In this document: positions 1 through 5,005 of the stretch, piece after piece | Position numbering within the stretch: the first letter of the stretch is position 1 | How the letters are laid out: the number at the start of each line of letters is the position of its first letter | Source: Caryophanales bacterium UBA4869 | GTDB taxonomy: Bacteria > Bacillota_I > Bacilli_A > RFN20 > CAG-288 | Direction of reading: 5' to 3' | DNA: 9,793 bases | NCBI GenBank assembly: GCA_002399505.1 | Contig: DHDT01000009.1 | Span: forward strand, 13,234 to 23,026 | Notes under the pieces: model-generated | Databases searched by the model: none | What the model was told of the DNA's origin: nothing | What the model saw: the letters and a program-made list of their open reading frames with translations, nothing else | Position numbers and translations under genes: made by a program

Positions 1-16
1 TTTTTTTTTTTTTTTT
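1..16. other. Poly-T homopolymer at the window edge
   Basis: Sixteen consecutive T residues open the window, followed by A and TTT. This could be the U-tract of a plus-strand terminator whose stem lies outside the window, or an assembly or contig edge. Nothing in the window distinguishes these. Confidence 0.5.
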
Positions 17-50
17 ATTTCCTTGTTCTTAATTTTTTGAACTTATTTTC

Positions 51-80
51 TTGTTTTCGCTTTTGCCCACCCCCTATAAT
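51..80 (+). promoter_or_regulatory. Sigma-A-type promoter of the first secreted-protein gene
   Basis: TTGTTT (51-56) and a perfect TATAAT (75-80) are separated by 18 bp. The -10 ends 31 nt before the ATG at 112, leaving a short leader that carries the ribosome binding site AAGAGAGG (96-103). The C-rich tract just upstream of the -10 (CCCACCCCC) is unusual in such AT-rich DNA. Confidence 0.7.
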
Positions 81-111
81 GTTGCCGCATTAAAAAAGAG
101 AGGTGCAATTT

Positions 112-732
112 ATGAAAAAGAATTTATTAGCTGTCGTTCTTCCTGTCGCTGCCTTTGTCGCTTTGGCCGGAACCGGTTTCGGTGCCTGGATCTTCTCCAC
201 TGCTTCTTCTGAGGCCGATGTCAACTCCTATTCCGTCACCAATGCCTACACTGTCGGAGCTATCGACTTAGCCAAGACCGATGATACCATTGTCCTTGAT
301 CAGACTAACCCTGATTTCGCCATTGCCTATAAGACTGACATCAAGGTCGAGGAAGCTGTCGGCGGAACTCATGGTTCCAATGATGATGCCTCTGCCTACA
401 AGGATTGGGTAGATAACGCTGCTGCTAAGGCCAACATCACTGCCACCTATAATTTCGGTGTAGCTTTAGGCGGAAACTTAGAGACTTATCTTGAAGTCAA
501 GTCCATCACCAGAACTACTGACAATACTGTCACCAATGGTGCTGATTTCACTGTCGACTATGCCAATGTCGGACATAATGACGTCAAGACCGAAAACTAT
601 GCCATCGCCTTCGACTGGAAGACCAGTGCCAAGCCTGAGACTATGGAAGCCTACAAGGCTATGGTAACTGCCGTCAAGACCGGAACCATCACCCTCACTG
701 CCAAGCTCGTCAAGGTCGCCTTCACTGCCTAG
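112..732 (+). CDS. SipW-type signal peptide secreted protein, TasA/camelysin-like by context
   Basis: A 206-residue exported protein. Residues 1-25 form a signal peptide (KK, then a hydrophobic core) ending in G20-T21-G22-F23-G24-A25-W26, resembling the LVGGGTWAAF region of Bacillus TasA, so cleavage near residue 25 by the SipW-like peptidase encoded 0.5 kb downstream is likely. The mature part is acidic, has no cysteine and alternates polar and hydrophobic residues, suggesting beta structure. The ATG at 112 is preferred over an in-frame GTG at 103 because that GTG overlaps the ribosome binding site AAGAGAGG, which sits 8 nt before the ATG. A paralogue lies at 3561-4136; both share an F-(D/N)-W block (here 167-169), a Pro at 175, and K-T-G exactly 20 residues after the Trp. 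Codons are strongly biased to C-ending forms (GCC, GTC, ACC, ATC), unlike neighbouring genes, suggesting high expression. I infer a surface or matrix subunit; the mature domain is not one I recognise. Confidence 0.75.
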   Translation: MKKNLLAVVLPVAAFVALAGTGFGAWIFSTASSEADVNSYSVTNAYTVGAIDLAKTDDTIVLDQTNPDFAIAYKTDIKVEEAVGGTHGSNDDASAYKDWVDNAAAKANITATYNFGVALGGNLETYLEVKSITRTTDNTVTNGADFTVDYANVGHNDVKTENYAIAFDWKTSAKPETMEAYKAMVTAVKTGTITLTAKLVKVAFTA

Positions 733-781
733 TCTTTTGCCTAAGCAAACAATATAAGTAACATATCTGTCTGAATAAGAT

Positions 782-831
782 AACCAGTGCTAAGCTTCCA
801 CCTCAGGGGCGAAATCTTGGCACTGGTTTTT
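782..831 (+). terminator. Rho-independent terminator after the first secreted-protein gene
   Basis: A 13-bp stem, 782-794 with 816-828 (one G-U pair), has a 21-nt loop and runs into TTTTT (827-831), 50 nt after the stop codon. The loop carries CACCTC (799-804), complementary to GAGGTG (100-105) in the ribosome binding site of the same gene. The short U-tract may allow read-through into the signal peptidase gene. Confidence 0.75.
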
Positions 832-845
832 AAGAAGACATCCTA

Positions 846-908
846 GACGCATACAAAGAGGGGTATTCCGGGATATTATGTTCCGATCAGCCCTTTTTGG
901 TATGCATC
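846..908 (+). other. Long imperfect hairpin between secreted-protein and peptidase genes
   Basis: Bases 846-862 pair with 891-908: seventeen of eighteen positions pair, with one C/A mismatch, one G-U pair and a bulged G at 899. An inner 5-bp stem (869-873 with 881-885) closes a 7-nt loop. No T-tract follows on either strand, so it is not an ordinary terminator. It starts 15 nt after the terminator, and could be an RNA stabiliser or processing site in the long leader of the downstream peptidase, or the remnant of a small mobile element. Confidence 0.6.
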
Positions 909-1010
909 TCATCCTTTATATAAAAGCTTTAATTTCAATTATGATTTTGTTTATTCAACTAATAAGATAAGAACCAATATAAGCAAAGGACTACAGACAA
1001 ACACTCAGTA

Positions 1011-1114
1011 TTTAGAAATAAATTCTAAGCTCAGTCTGTTTTCTATAGTTATGAATATATGTCTGTTTGTTTATTCTCTAATGAATAACAAACAGACAAA
1101 TAGCTGTAACTATA
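1011..1114 (+). other. Structured leader upstream of the signal peptidase gene
   Basis: Three inverted repeats lie here: TTAGAA/TTCTAA (1012-1017 with 1023-1028); a strong hairpin 1060-1076 with 1083-1098 (sixteen pairs, one bulged T, 6-nt loop); and an enclosing 8-bp helix TATAGTTA (1044-1051) with TAACTATA (1107-1114). CAGACAAA occurs at 994-1001 and again at 1093-1100, and TTTGTTTATTC occurs at 946-956 and 1066-1076, so alternative pairings are possible. Apart from this element, the terminator and the hairpin at 846-908, the 476 bases between 733 and 1208 contain no gene. No convincing promoter for the peptidase was found. Confidence 0.5.
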
Positions 1115-1208
1115 ATCTGTTTCAAAAGGAATTAGCCAGTATATCACTGTTATAAGTATATATAGGTATTAGTAAGATAAGATCTGGTATGGAAGGAGGT
1201 AATAAACA

Positions 1209-2210
1209 ATGACACAAATGGAAATAGTCGGTTTGGCAGTAGTAATAGTCGTAGTCTTCTTCTACGCTATTGCTTTTTTGATGTCTTTTGGTAAGTCTCA
1301 GCGTTTTGAAGCTAAGACTATCAACGGTCAGACACTAGATGAAGACATAGCTGAAAATCTGGTTTCAGATAACTATGTCTATTTCCAGGGAAATACCCAA
1401 AGAACAATCGGAAAGAAGGATCCGATATCTCTTAGAGACTACCGCAATGAAGTCAAAAGAAAGAAAGGCCTTGGAAATGGCATAATCAATGCCATTGTCT
1501 GGGTCTTCTATGCTGTCATTGCTCTTCTTCTTATTTCAGGAATATTCTTCCGTGCTTCCGGAGAACAGGTCTACATCGGAGACAGCACCTTTATGGTCAT
1601 CCAGTCTGGATCCATGTCCGAAAAGAACAAGGCCAATACCTGGCTATATGACGGAAGCATCGATGAGACCAGACTCAATTATCAGATACAGACCTATGAC
1701 TTGATCTCCATCTCCAAGATAGCGGCTCCCGAAGACATCAAGAAGTATGACGTCGTTGCCTATAAGGCAGCTGATGGCTCCATAATCTGCCACCGTGTCA
1801 TCGCCGTCAATGTCATCGACGGGAACTACTACTATCAGTTCAGAGGCGATGCCAACAATGCCAGCTCCGACTATGAGACTTTGGGAGCCAATCCCACAAG
1901 TGCGATTCATTCCGGACTCTCGTTTGACTTGATGGTCGGCAAGTATACCGGATTCCACAATCTGCCTTTAGGATTGATGATCGAATACTTCCGTTCTGAT
2001 ATTGGTCTTATCTGTTTGGCTTCCGGTCTTATCGCAGTAGGATTCTTCTATTACTTCGACGATAAGGTTAACCGGACGTATGATGTTCGTGAGGATTTTG
2101 TAGCGGGCAAGCTTGATGAATCAGCTGACCGCCGTTATAAATGGTATCTTTGCTACTACAGAACTAGCAAAGCATACAGAAGCCTTACTTCCGAGATCTA
2201 TATAGATTGA
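1209..2210 (+). CDS. sipW: SipW-like (ER-type) signal peptidase I with extra N-terminal segment
   Basis: Membrane serine peptidase of the S26B (SipW/archaeal/ER) group, removing signal peptides from exported proteins outside the membrane. The catalytic Ser is S135 in S-G-S-M; the general base is H195 in I-I-C-H-R-V, where bacterial LepB-type enzymes have Lys; R-G-D-A-N (212-216) with D221 matches the family's conserved Asp region. Membrane segments: about 5-27, 92-114 and 264-283, followed by a basic tail to residue 333. Bacillus SipW is near 190 residues, so the first membrane helix with its 28-91 loop and the tail are additions. A strong site AAGGAGGT (1193-1200) sits 8 nt before the ATG. 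It lies between two genes with SipW-type signal peptides, presumably its substrates; in Bacillus subtilis SipW processes TasA and TapA. Codons in roughly the first 240 bases are A/T-ending; the catalytic domain uses C-ending codons like the first secreted-protein gene. Confidence 0.88.
   Translation: MTQMEIVGLAVVIVVVFFYAIAFLMSFGKSQRFEAKTINGQTLDEDIAENLVSDNYVYFQGNTQRTIGKKDPISLRDYRNEVKRKKGLGNGIINAIVWVFYAVIALLLISGIFFRASGEQVYIGDSTFMVIQSGSMSEKNKANTWLYDGSIDETRLNYQIQTYDLISISKIAAPEDIKKYDVVAYKAADGSIICHRVIAVNVIDGNYYYQFRGDANNASSDYETLGANPTSAIHSGLSFDLMVGKYTGFHNLPLGLMIEYFRSDIGLICLASGLIAVGFFYYFDDKVNRTYDVREDFVAGKLDESADRRYKWYLCYYRTSKAYRSLTSEIYID
2113..2141 (+). promoter_or_regulatory. Possible promoter inside the end of the signal peptidase gene
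   Basis: TTGATG (2113-2118) and TATAAA (2136-2141) are spaced 17 bp apart. Transcription would begin near 2149, giving a transcript of roughly 240 nt ending at the terminator at 2368-2389 and containing the structured RNA. The site lies in coding sequence, so the match may be accidental. Confidence 0.3.
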
Positions 2211-2220
2211 TAGAAGAAAA

Positions 2221-2390
2221 AGGCGGGAAGGGACGTCCTAGCGTTGGTCTTTCAACCTCTCTGAAAGACGTTTGTGAAGGGACGGATCTGAAAGGTCTAT
2301 CCAGAGAGGATAGACACTAAAGGGGTTAATGGTTGGAGTAATGCACCGCCATTAATCGAAAACAAGGGCCTGCCTAACGGCGGGCTTTTA
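2221..2390 (+). ncRNA. Candidate structured non-coding RNA, family not recognised
   Basis: Starting 10 nt after the peptidase stop codon, the sequence folds by eye into an ordered multibranch RNA. P1: AGGCGGG (2221-2227) with CCTGCCT (2369-2375). P2: 2234-2239 with 2279-2284. P3 inside P2: GTCTTTC (2247-2253) with GAAAGAC (2263-2269), 9-nt loop. P4: GTCTATCC (2295-2302) with GGATAGAC (2308-2315), loop AGAGA. P5: 2324-2332 with 2349-2357 plus a short inner stem. The P3 loop contains TCTCT (2258-2262), exactly complementary to the P4 loop AGAGA (2303-2307), allowing a kissing interaction. The 3' strand of P1 overlaps the terminator stem, so P1 and the terminator exclude each other. GAAGGGACG occurs twice (2227-2235, 2276-2284). 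G+C is far higher than in the DNA that follows. It could be an independent RNA, a structured 3' end of the peptidase mRNA, or an attenuator; no gene follows for 1.1 kb, which argues against the last. Confidence 0.6.
2368..2389 (+). terminator. Rho-independent terminator ending the peptidase/ncRNA transcript
   Basis: GCCTGCC (2368-2374), loop TAAC and GGCGGGC (2379-2385) form a 7-bp, GC-rich stem with one G-U pair, followed by TTTT (2386-2389). It ends transcription from sipW and from the RNA candidate. Confidence 0.75.
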
Positions 2391-2448
2391 TTGTGGAGGA
2401 AGGATACTGGAAAAGTTTAATTGCGATAAGGAAAGGCAATAAGAAGCT

Positions 2449-2585
2449 ATATAAGGAAATAGATTTAGATTACTGTAATGATGACCAGTTTATATAGATA
2501 AAAAGTGAATGAGTTCTGAAAGGAATAGATTAAATAGTAAAGTTAGGTCTTATTGAAGAAATGCAATATAAGGGATAGATTTAGA
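2449..2585 (+). repeat. Direct repeat pair ATATAAGG..ATAGATTTAGA
   Basis: Copies at 2449-2469 and 2566-2585 match in 19 of 21 positions (one gap, one substitution), with a partial third copy near 2519-2536 (aaggaatagatta). Their role is unknown; they may be degenerate duplication remnants. Confidence 0.4.
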
Positions 2586-2892
2586 AGGAATATTAATACC
2601 TCTTTTGTGGATTCTTAGCAGTGGTTTCTATAGTTGTCTTATATATCTAAGAAAAATGAAATTGCTTATTTATGAAAAAGAAAGCAAGATTCTTATTATT
2701 AGGTTAATTATGTATGTTAATAAAAAAGAATTATATTTAAAAATGCTAATTTTATAAAAAATAAAAAATGGCTAAAACGTCCTTGTTTATCGTGAATATT
2801 TTAAATCCTAATGTTAATTTGGTATTAGAAATGAAAATCCACTAAAAGTTTTACTTCTATTTCAAAGTTATTAAACATTAGATTAATAAAAG

Positions 2893-2918
2893 TAGTATTT
2901 AGTGTAAAATACTAAATA
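2893..2918. other. Overlapping alternative palindromes
   Basis: TAGTATTT (2893-2900) pairs with AAATACTA (2907-2914), and, overlapping it, TATTTAGT (2896-2903) pairs with ACTAAATA (2911-2918). Both are perfect 8-bp stems that cannot form together. This could be a protein-binding dyad or chance in AT-rich DNA. Confidence 0.35.
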
Positions 2919-2940
2919 TTTGCTAAGAAAAAACTATAAC

Positions 2941-2987
2941 GAATTATCAAATAAAAAGCGCCTATTTATCGATATTTTTGATAATTC
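2941..2987. other. 11-bp perfect inverted repeat, 25-nt loop
   Basis: GAATTATCAAA (2941-2951) and TTTGATAATTC (2977-2987) are exact reverse complements. There is no T-tract after the 3' arm, so it is not a terminator. It is either an operator-like dyad or an RNA stem. Confidence 0.45.
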
Positions 2988-3104
2988 TAATCAAATTTAT
3001 TATTTACAAAACATAAAAATAGTTAAAAATATAGTCAAAAGACAAAAACTCAAAAGTGTAAAGACAAAATAAATGTAAATTTCCATTGTGAAAAAGACAA
3101 GTTT

Positions 3105-3240
3105 TTAAAATGCATGTGGTTATTGATCATAGGGCTGGCATAGATTTCCATAGCATAAGAGTAACAAAAAATGGGTAATTTAAATTCTAAAGTAGTAATC
3201 CCATTTTCAGTATTGAATATCTATGCTGTTATGCATTTAA
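3105..3240 (+). other. Nested long-range inverted repeats, possible structured RNA
   Basis: Three helices nest in order. The outer is AAATGCAT (3108-3115) with ATGCATTT (3231-3238), extendable by TT/AA across a bulged A. The middle is GCATAGAT (3138-3145) with ATCTATGC (3219-3226). The inner is AAAATGGG (3168-3175) with CCCATTTT (3200-3207). Each is a perfect 8-bp match. No promoter, terminator or coding frame was recognised with it, so an RNA product is only an inference. Confidence 0.4.
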
Positions 3241-3287
3241 GAATATGCCTAAATCATTAATGATTATCGAAAGATTAAGAAATTTTA

Positions 3288-3302
3288 GAAGAAGACTTCT
3301 TC
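3288..3302. other. GAAGAAG-A-CTTCTTC dyad
   Basis: Perfect 7-bp half-sites surround one central base, about 260 bp before the second secreted-protein gene. With a 1-nt gap it cannot form an RNA hairpin of full length, so a protein-binding operator is the more likely use, if any. Confidence 0.35.
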
Positions 3303-3560
3303 ACCGGTTGCTCACTGTTTGTCTTTTCGTATCACAGTCAATCTCAAATACAAAAAACTATGTAGTTTTATTTATAGAAAATTGGATTTTTCCATGATTA
3401 TATAAATGTAAAAACAACTTCGAAAAATTAATTTAGGAAAAAGGTTTATCAATAATTCTTTTACTTTTTTCTATTGAGCAAAACACCCCTTGTTTACTTT
3501 ATTTCTAAGTTTTTTTAGTTTAACCTGTTGTTACTTCAAAGAAAGGGGAACTCGAAATAT

Positions 3561-4136
3561 ATGAATAGAAAAACTACTTCTGCTATCATCGCTATTTCAA
3601 CCTTTGGTGCTCTAGTTGGCACTGGATTAGGTTTGACCCTTTCCTACCCTTCTCTTATGAATAAAGGAGTTGCCAATACTAATGATGGAGGCATGACTAG
3701 CCTACAGGTCGTTAAGAACGTTTCTAAGACTACTTCTTCTGATCTTGTATTAACCGCTGCCTTAGATGAAAACAACAACACTATCGTCTTCAATCAGAAT
3801 TCCATCAGTGATGTCGTTCTCATCGCCTCTGTCAGTACTGATGCCACTTCCGATTACGTCAACTTTAATGTCAATGTCAACATCACCGGTACCTTATCTT
3901 CCTATATCTACACTTCCAAGGTTGCTGATGAAGTCAACACTGAAGAAACTTCTTATTCAACCTTTGTCAGTGATTTCTCTGATGGTACCTACTCAAATGG
4001 CCAGACTACTCTTGAAATCCCGCTTTCCTTCAACTGGATCGATGAGAAGGAACCTACTGATGCAACCTCCTTTGTCGAATTCGTCAACAACCTCAAGACT
4101 GGCGATTCCAACATCTCTATCAAGATTTCCTTATAA
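3561..4136 (+). CDS. Second SipW-type signal peptide secreted protein, paralogue
   Basis: A 191-residue exported protein. The signal peptide (M-N-R-K, hydrophobic core) has G20-T21-G22-L23-G24 at exactly the positions of the core in the protein at 112-732; the cleavage point is less clear because Ala is absent after G24. The mature part is acidic, Ser/Thr/Asn-rich and cysteine-free, with alternating residues typical of beta strands. Shared with the first protein are (D/N)-T-I-V-x-(D/N)-Q (here 73-79), F-N-W (157-159), P165 and K-T-G (179-181) at the same 20-residue distance from the Trp. Overall similarity is otherwise low. ATG at 3561 is preferred over an in-frame TTG at 3528 because GAAAGGGGAA (3541-3550) gives a ribosome binding site 12 nt upstream and leaves a proper signal peptide. 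It is probably a minor or alternative subunit exported by the neighbouring SipW-like peptidase; it could instead be an anchor or assembly partner, as TapA is for TasA. Confidence 0.72.
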   Translation: MNRKTTSAIIAISTFGALVGTGLGLTLSYPSLMNKGVANTNDGGMTSLQVVKNVSKTTSSDLVLTAALDENNNTIVFNQNSISDVVLIASVSTDATSDYVNFNVNVNITGTLSSYIYTSKVADEVNTEETSYSTFVSDFSDGTYSNGQTTLEIPLSFNWIDEKEPTDATSFVEFVNNLKTGDSNISIKISL

Positions 4137-4149
4137 AATTGTTAATCTA

Positions 4150-4205
4150 ATTCCGGAATACCCCTTTAGTGTTTAGTGAAAGGGGAATGCGAGAGGCATT
4201 CCCCT
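4150..4205 (+). other. Mutually exclusive hairpins in the 3' UTR of the second secreted-protein gene
   Basis: After the palindrome ATTCCGGAAT (4150-4159), hairpin A pairs CCCCTTT (4161-4167) with AAAGGGG (4179-4185). Hairpin B pairs AGGGGAATGC (4181-4190) with GCATTCCCCT (4196-4205) over loop GAGAG. The GGGG is used by both, so only one can form. B is a strong 10-bp stem but is followed by ATCTCTTAAAAAA, not a U-tract. GAAAGGGGAA here (4178-4187) repeats the gene's ribosome-binding region (3541-3550) exactly. Confidence 0.6.
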
Positions 4206-4262
4206 ATCTCTTAAAAAATCCCGAATTGATAATATACGAGAAGACTATTACTGTGAGACTCT

Positions 4263-4281
4263 CTCTTTTAATGCAAAAGAG
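4263..4281 (+). other. Small hairpin CTCTTTT/AAAAGAG
   Basis: A perfect 7-bp stem (4263-4269 with 4275-4281) over loop AATGC, lying between the 3' UTR hairpins and the bidirectional terminator. It is not followed by a T-tract. It extends the chain of stems after the second secreted-protein gene. Confidence 0.45.
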
Positions 4282-4318
4282 TTTAGAAGCCGGGTGATTG
4301 TAAAGCCTTACTTCAAAT

Positions 4319-4369
4319 AAAAAGAACCAAACGCTATGTAAACCTCCTCATAGTATTGGTTCTTTTTTT
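4319..4369. terminator. Bidirectional Rho-independent terminator
   Basis: AAAAAGAACCAA (4319-4330) and TTGGTTCTTTTT (4356-4367) are exact reverse complements. An inner stem GCTATG/CATAGT (4333-4338 with 4349-4354, one G-U pair) encloses a 10-nt loop. The plus strand continues as TTTTTTT (4363-4369) and the minus strand leaves as TTTTT. It stops the secreted-protein transcript from the left and the trmB operon from the right, 3 nt after the trmB stop. The plus-strand loop contains CCTCCT, an anti-Shine-Dalgarno-like sequence. Confidence 0.88.
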
Positions 4370-4372
4370 ATT

Positions 4373-5005
4373 TTACTTGTTTTTCTTCTTGGCGATAATC
4401 AAGTTGATGTCGACACCCTTGGCTCGGAATTTGTTTTCATATTCCGTAGCATTCAGGTAATCGCAGTTTTCAGAGAAGAAGGGGCTGATATAAGTCAAAT
4501 CGAACAGACCCGATGATTCAAAGTAGGTCTTGGAATCTTCGTATAGTTCCTTGTTATCGGTTCTAAAGAAGATAGTTCCATCGTCTTTGAGGATTCGGTC
4601 ATATTCCTTCAACATGGTGTTATAGGATAAACGGCGATGATGCTGTTTCTTTTTAGGCCAGGGATCAGGGAAGTTGATGAAGATCTCTTTTAACTGCTTC
4701 TCTTTGAAAAGAGGAAACAGACGTTCAATAGGTGAATTGATGATCAGGAAGTTCTTCTGGTCTTTTTTGACGACTGAGGCTTTCTTTACTGCCATGGCAA
4801 AGGCGTTTTTATTGACTTCGACACCTAGATACTTATTCTGAGGATAATCGTGAGACATGGAAAGAAGGAAACCTCCTAATCCACAGCCTATTTCCAGTTG
4901 TGAATAAGGAAGGACTGTCTCTTCATTGATTTCAGAAAGGTTCTTTCCAATATCTTTATTGTCATCGAGGCATTCATTGGCCCATTTACGATGTCTGAGT
5001 CTCAT
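4373..5005 (-). CDS. trmB: tRNA (guanine-N7-)-methyltransferase
   Basis: Uses S-adenosylmethionine to methylate N7 of G46 in the variable loop of tRNAs, in the cytoplasm. The 210-residue product has the family's N-terminal M-R-L-R, the AdoMet-binding E-I-G-C-G-L-G-G (38-45), acidic E63 in G-V-E-V-N, the family signature N-F-P-D-P-W-P-K-K-K (111-120) with H-H-R-R-L after it, T-D-N (149-151), and the C-terminal T-E-Y-E-N-K-F (187-193). Length is normal for Bacillota. The ATG overlaps the pepV stop by one base (TAATG); there is no strong ribosome binding site of its own, so translation is probably coupled to pepV. It is last in the minus-strand cluster and ends at the bidirectional terminator. 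TGG encodes Trp in the PDPW motif. Confidence 0.96.
   Translation of the reverse strand: MRLRHRKWANECLDDNKDIGKNLSEINEETVLPYSQLEIGCGLGGFLLSMSHDYPQNKYLGVEVNKNAFAMAVKKASVVKKDQKNFLIINSPIERLFPLFKEKQLKEIFINFPDPWPKKKQHHRRLSYNTMLKEYDRILKDDGTIFFRTDNKELYEDSKTYFESSGLFDLTYISPFFSENCDYLNATEYENKFRAKGVDINLIIAKKKNK

Larger units (their letters stand above)
2391..3560. other. Long AT-rich gene-free stretch
   Basis: About 1.17 kb with no convincing gene on either strand. The longest ATG-initiated reading frames I followed were about 20-35 codons (for example at 2656 and 3110) and lacked a ribosome binding site. It contains the repeats and inverted repeats listed separately. Two diverged copies of a roughly 45-bp AT-rich segment may also be present near 2773 and 2954 (both read cgtcc/cgcc, then tttatcg, then taatg/taatc). 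No promoter for the gene at 3561 stands out; TTGAGC at 3474-3479 with TACTTT at 3495-3500 is the best but weak. Confidence 0.6.

Noticed and set aside
1644..1958. A 104-codon minus-strand frame inside the signal peptidase gene
   Set aside because: It lies antisense to the catalytic domain, whose motifs are intact, has no ribosome binding site and arises from the C-ending codon bias of the peptidase.
2221..2390. tmRNA, RNase P RNA, SRP RNA or a known riboswitch
   Set aside because: I could not find the conserved core sequences of these families; a covariance-model search is needed before any name is used.
2656..2757. Small frame of about 33 codons beginning MKLLIYEK
   Set aside because: No ribosome binding site, very AT-rich Lys/Ile/Leu composition expected by chance, and no recognisable feature.
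2600..3100. Possible replication origin in the AT-rich stretch
   Set aside because: Only one poor match to a DnaA box (near 2604) was seen, and no dnaA, dnaN or other origin-linked gene is present.
3110..3178. Small frame of about 22 codons beginning MHVVIDH
   Set aside because: No ribosome binding site and it overlaps the arms of the nested inverted repeats.
841..3300. Possible CRISPR array or insertion sequence among the repeats
   Set aside because: The repeats are few, irregularly spaced and of different sequence; there is no transposase and no flanking terminal repeat pair.
3766..4176. A 136-codon plus-strand reading frame overlapping the second secreted-protein gene
   Set aside because: Its product is a low-complexity Ser/Pro/Leu-rich shadow of the paralogue-supported frame, has no ribosome binding site, and shares no motif with any family.
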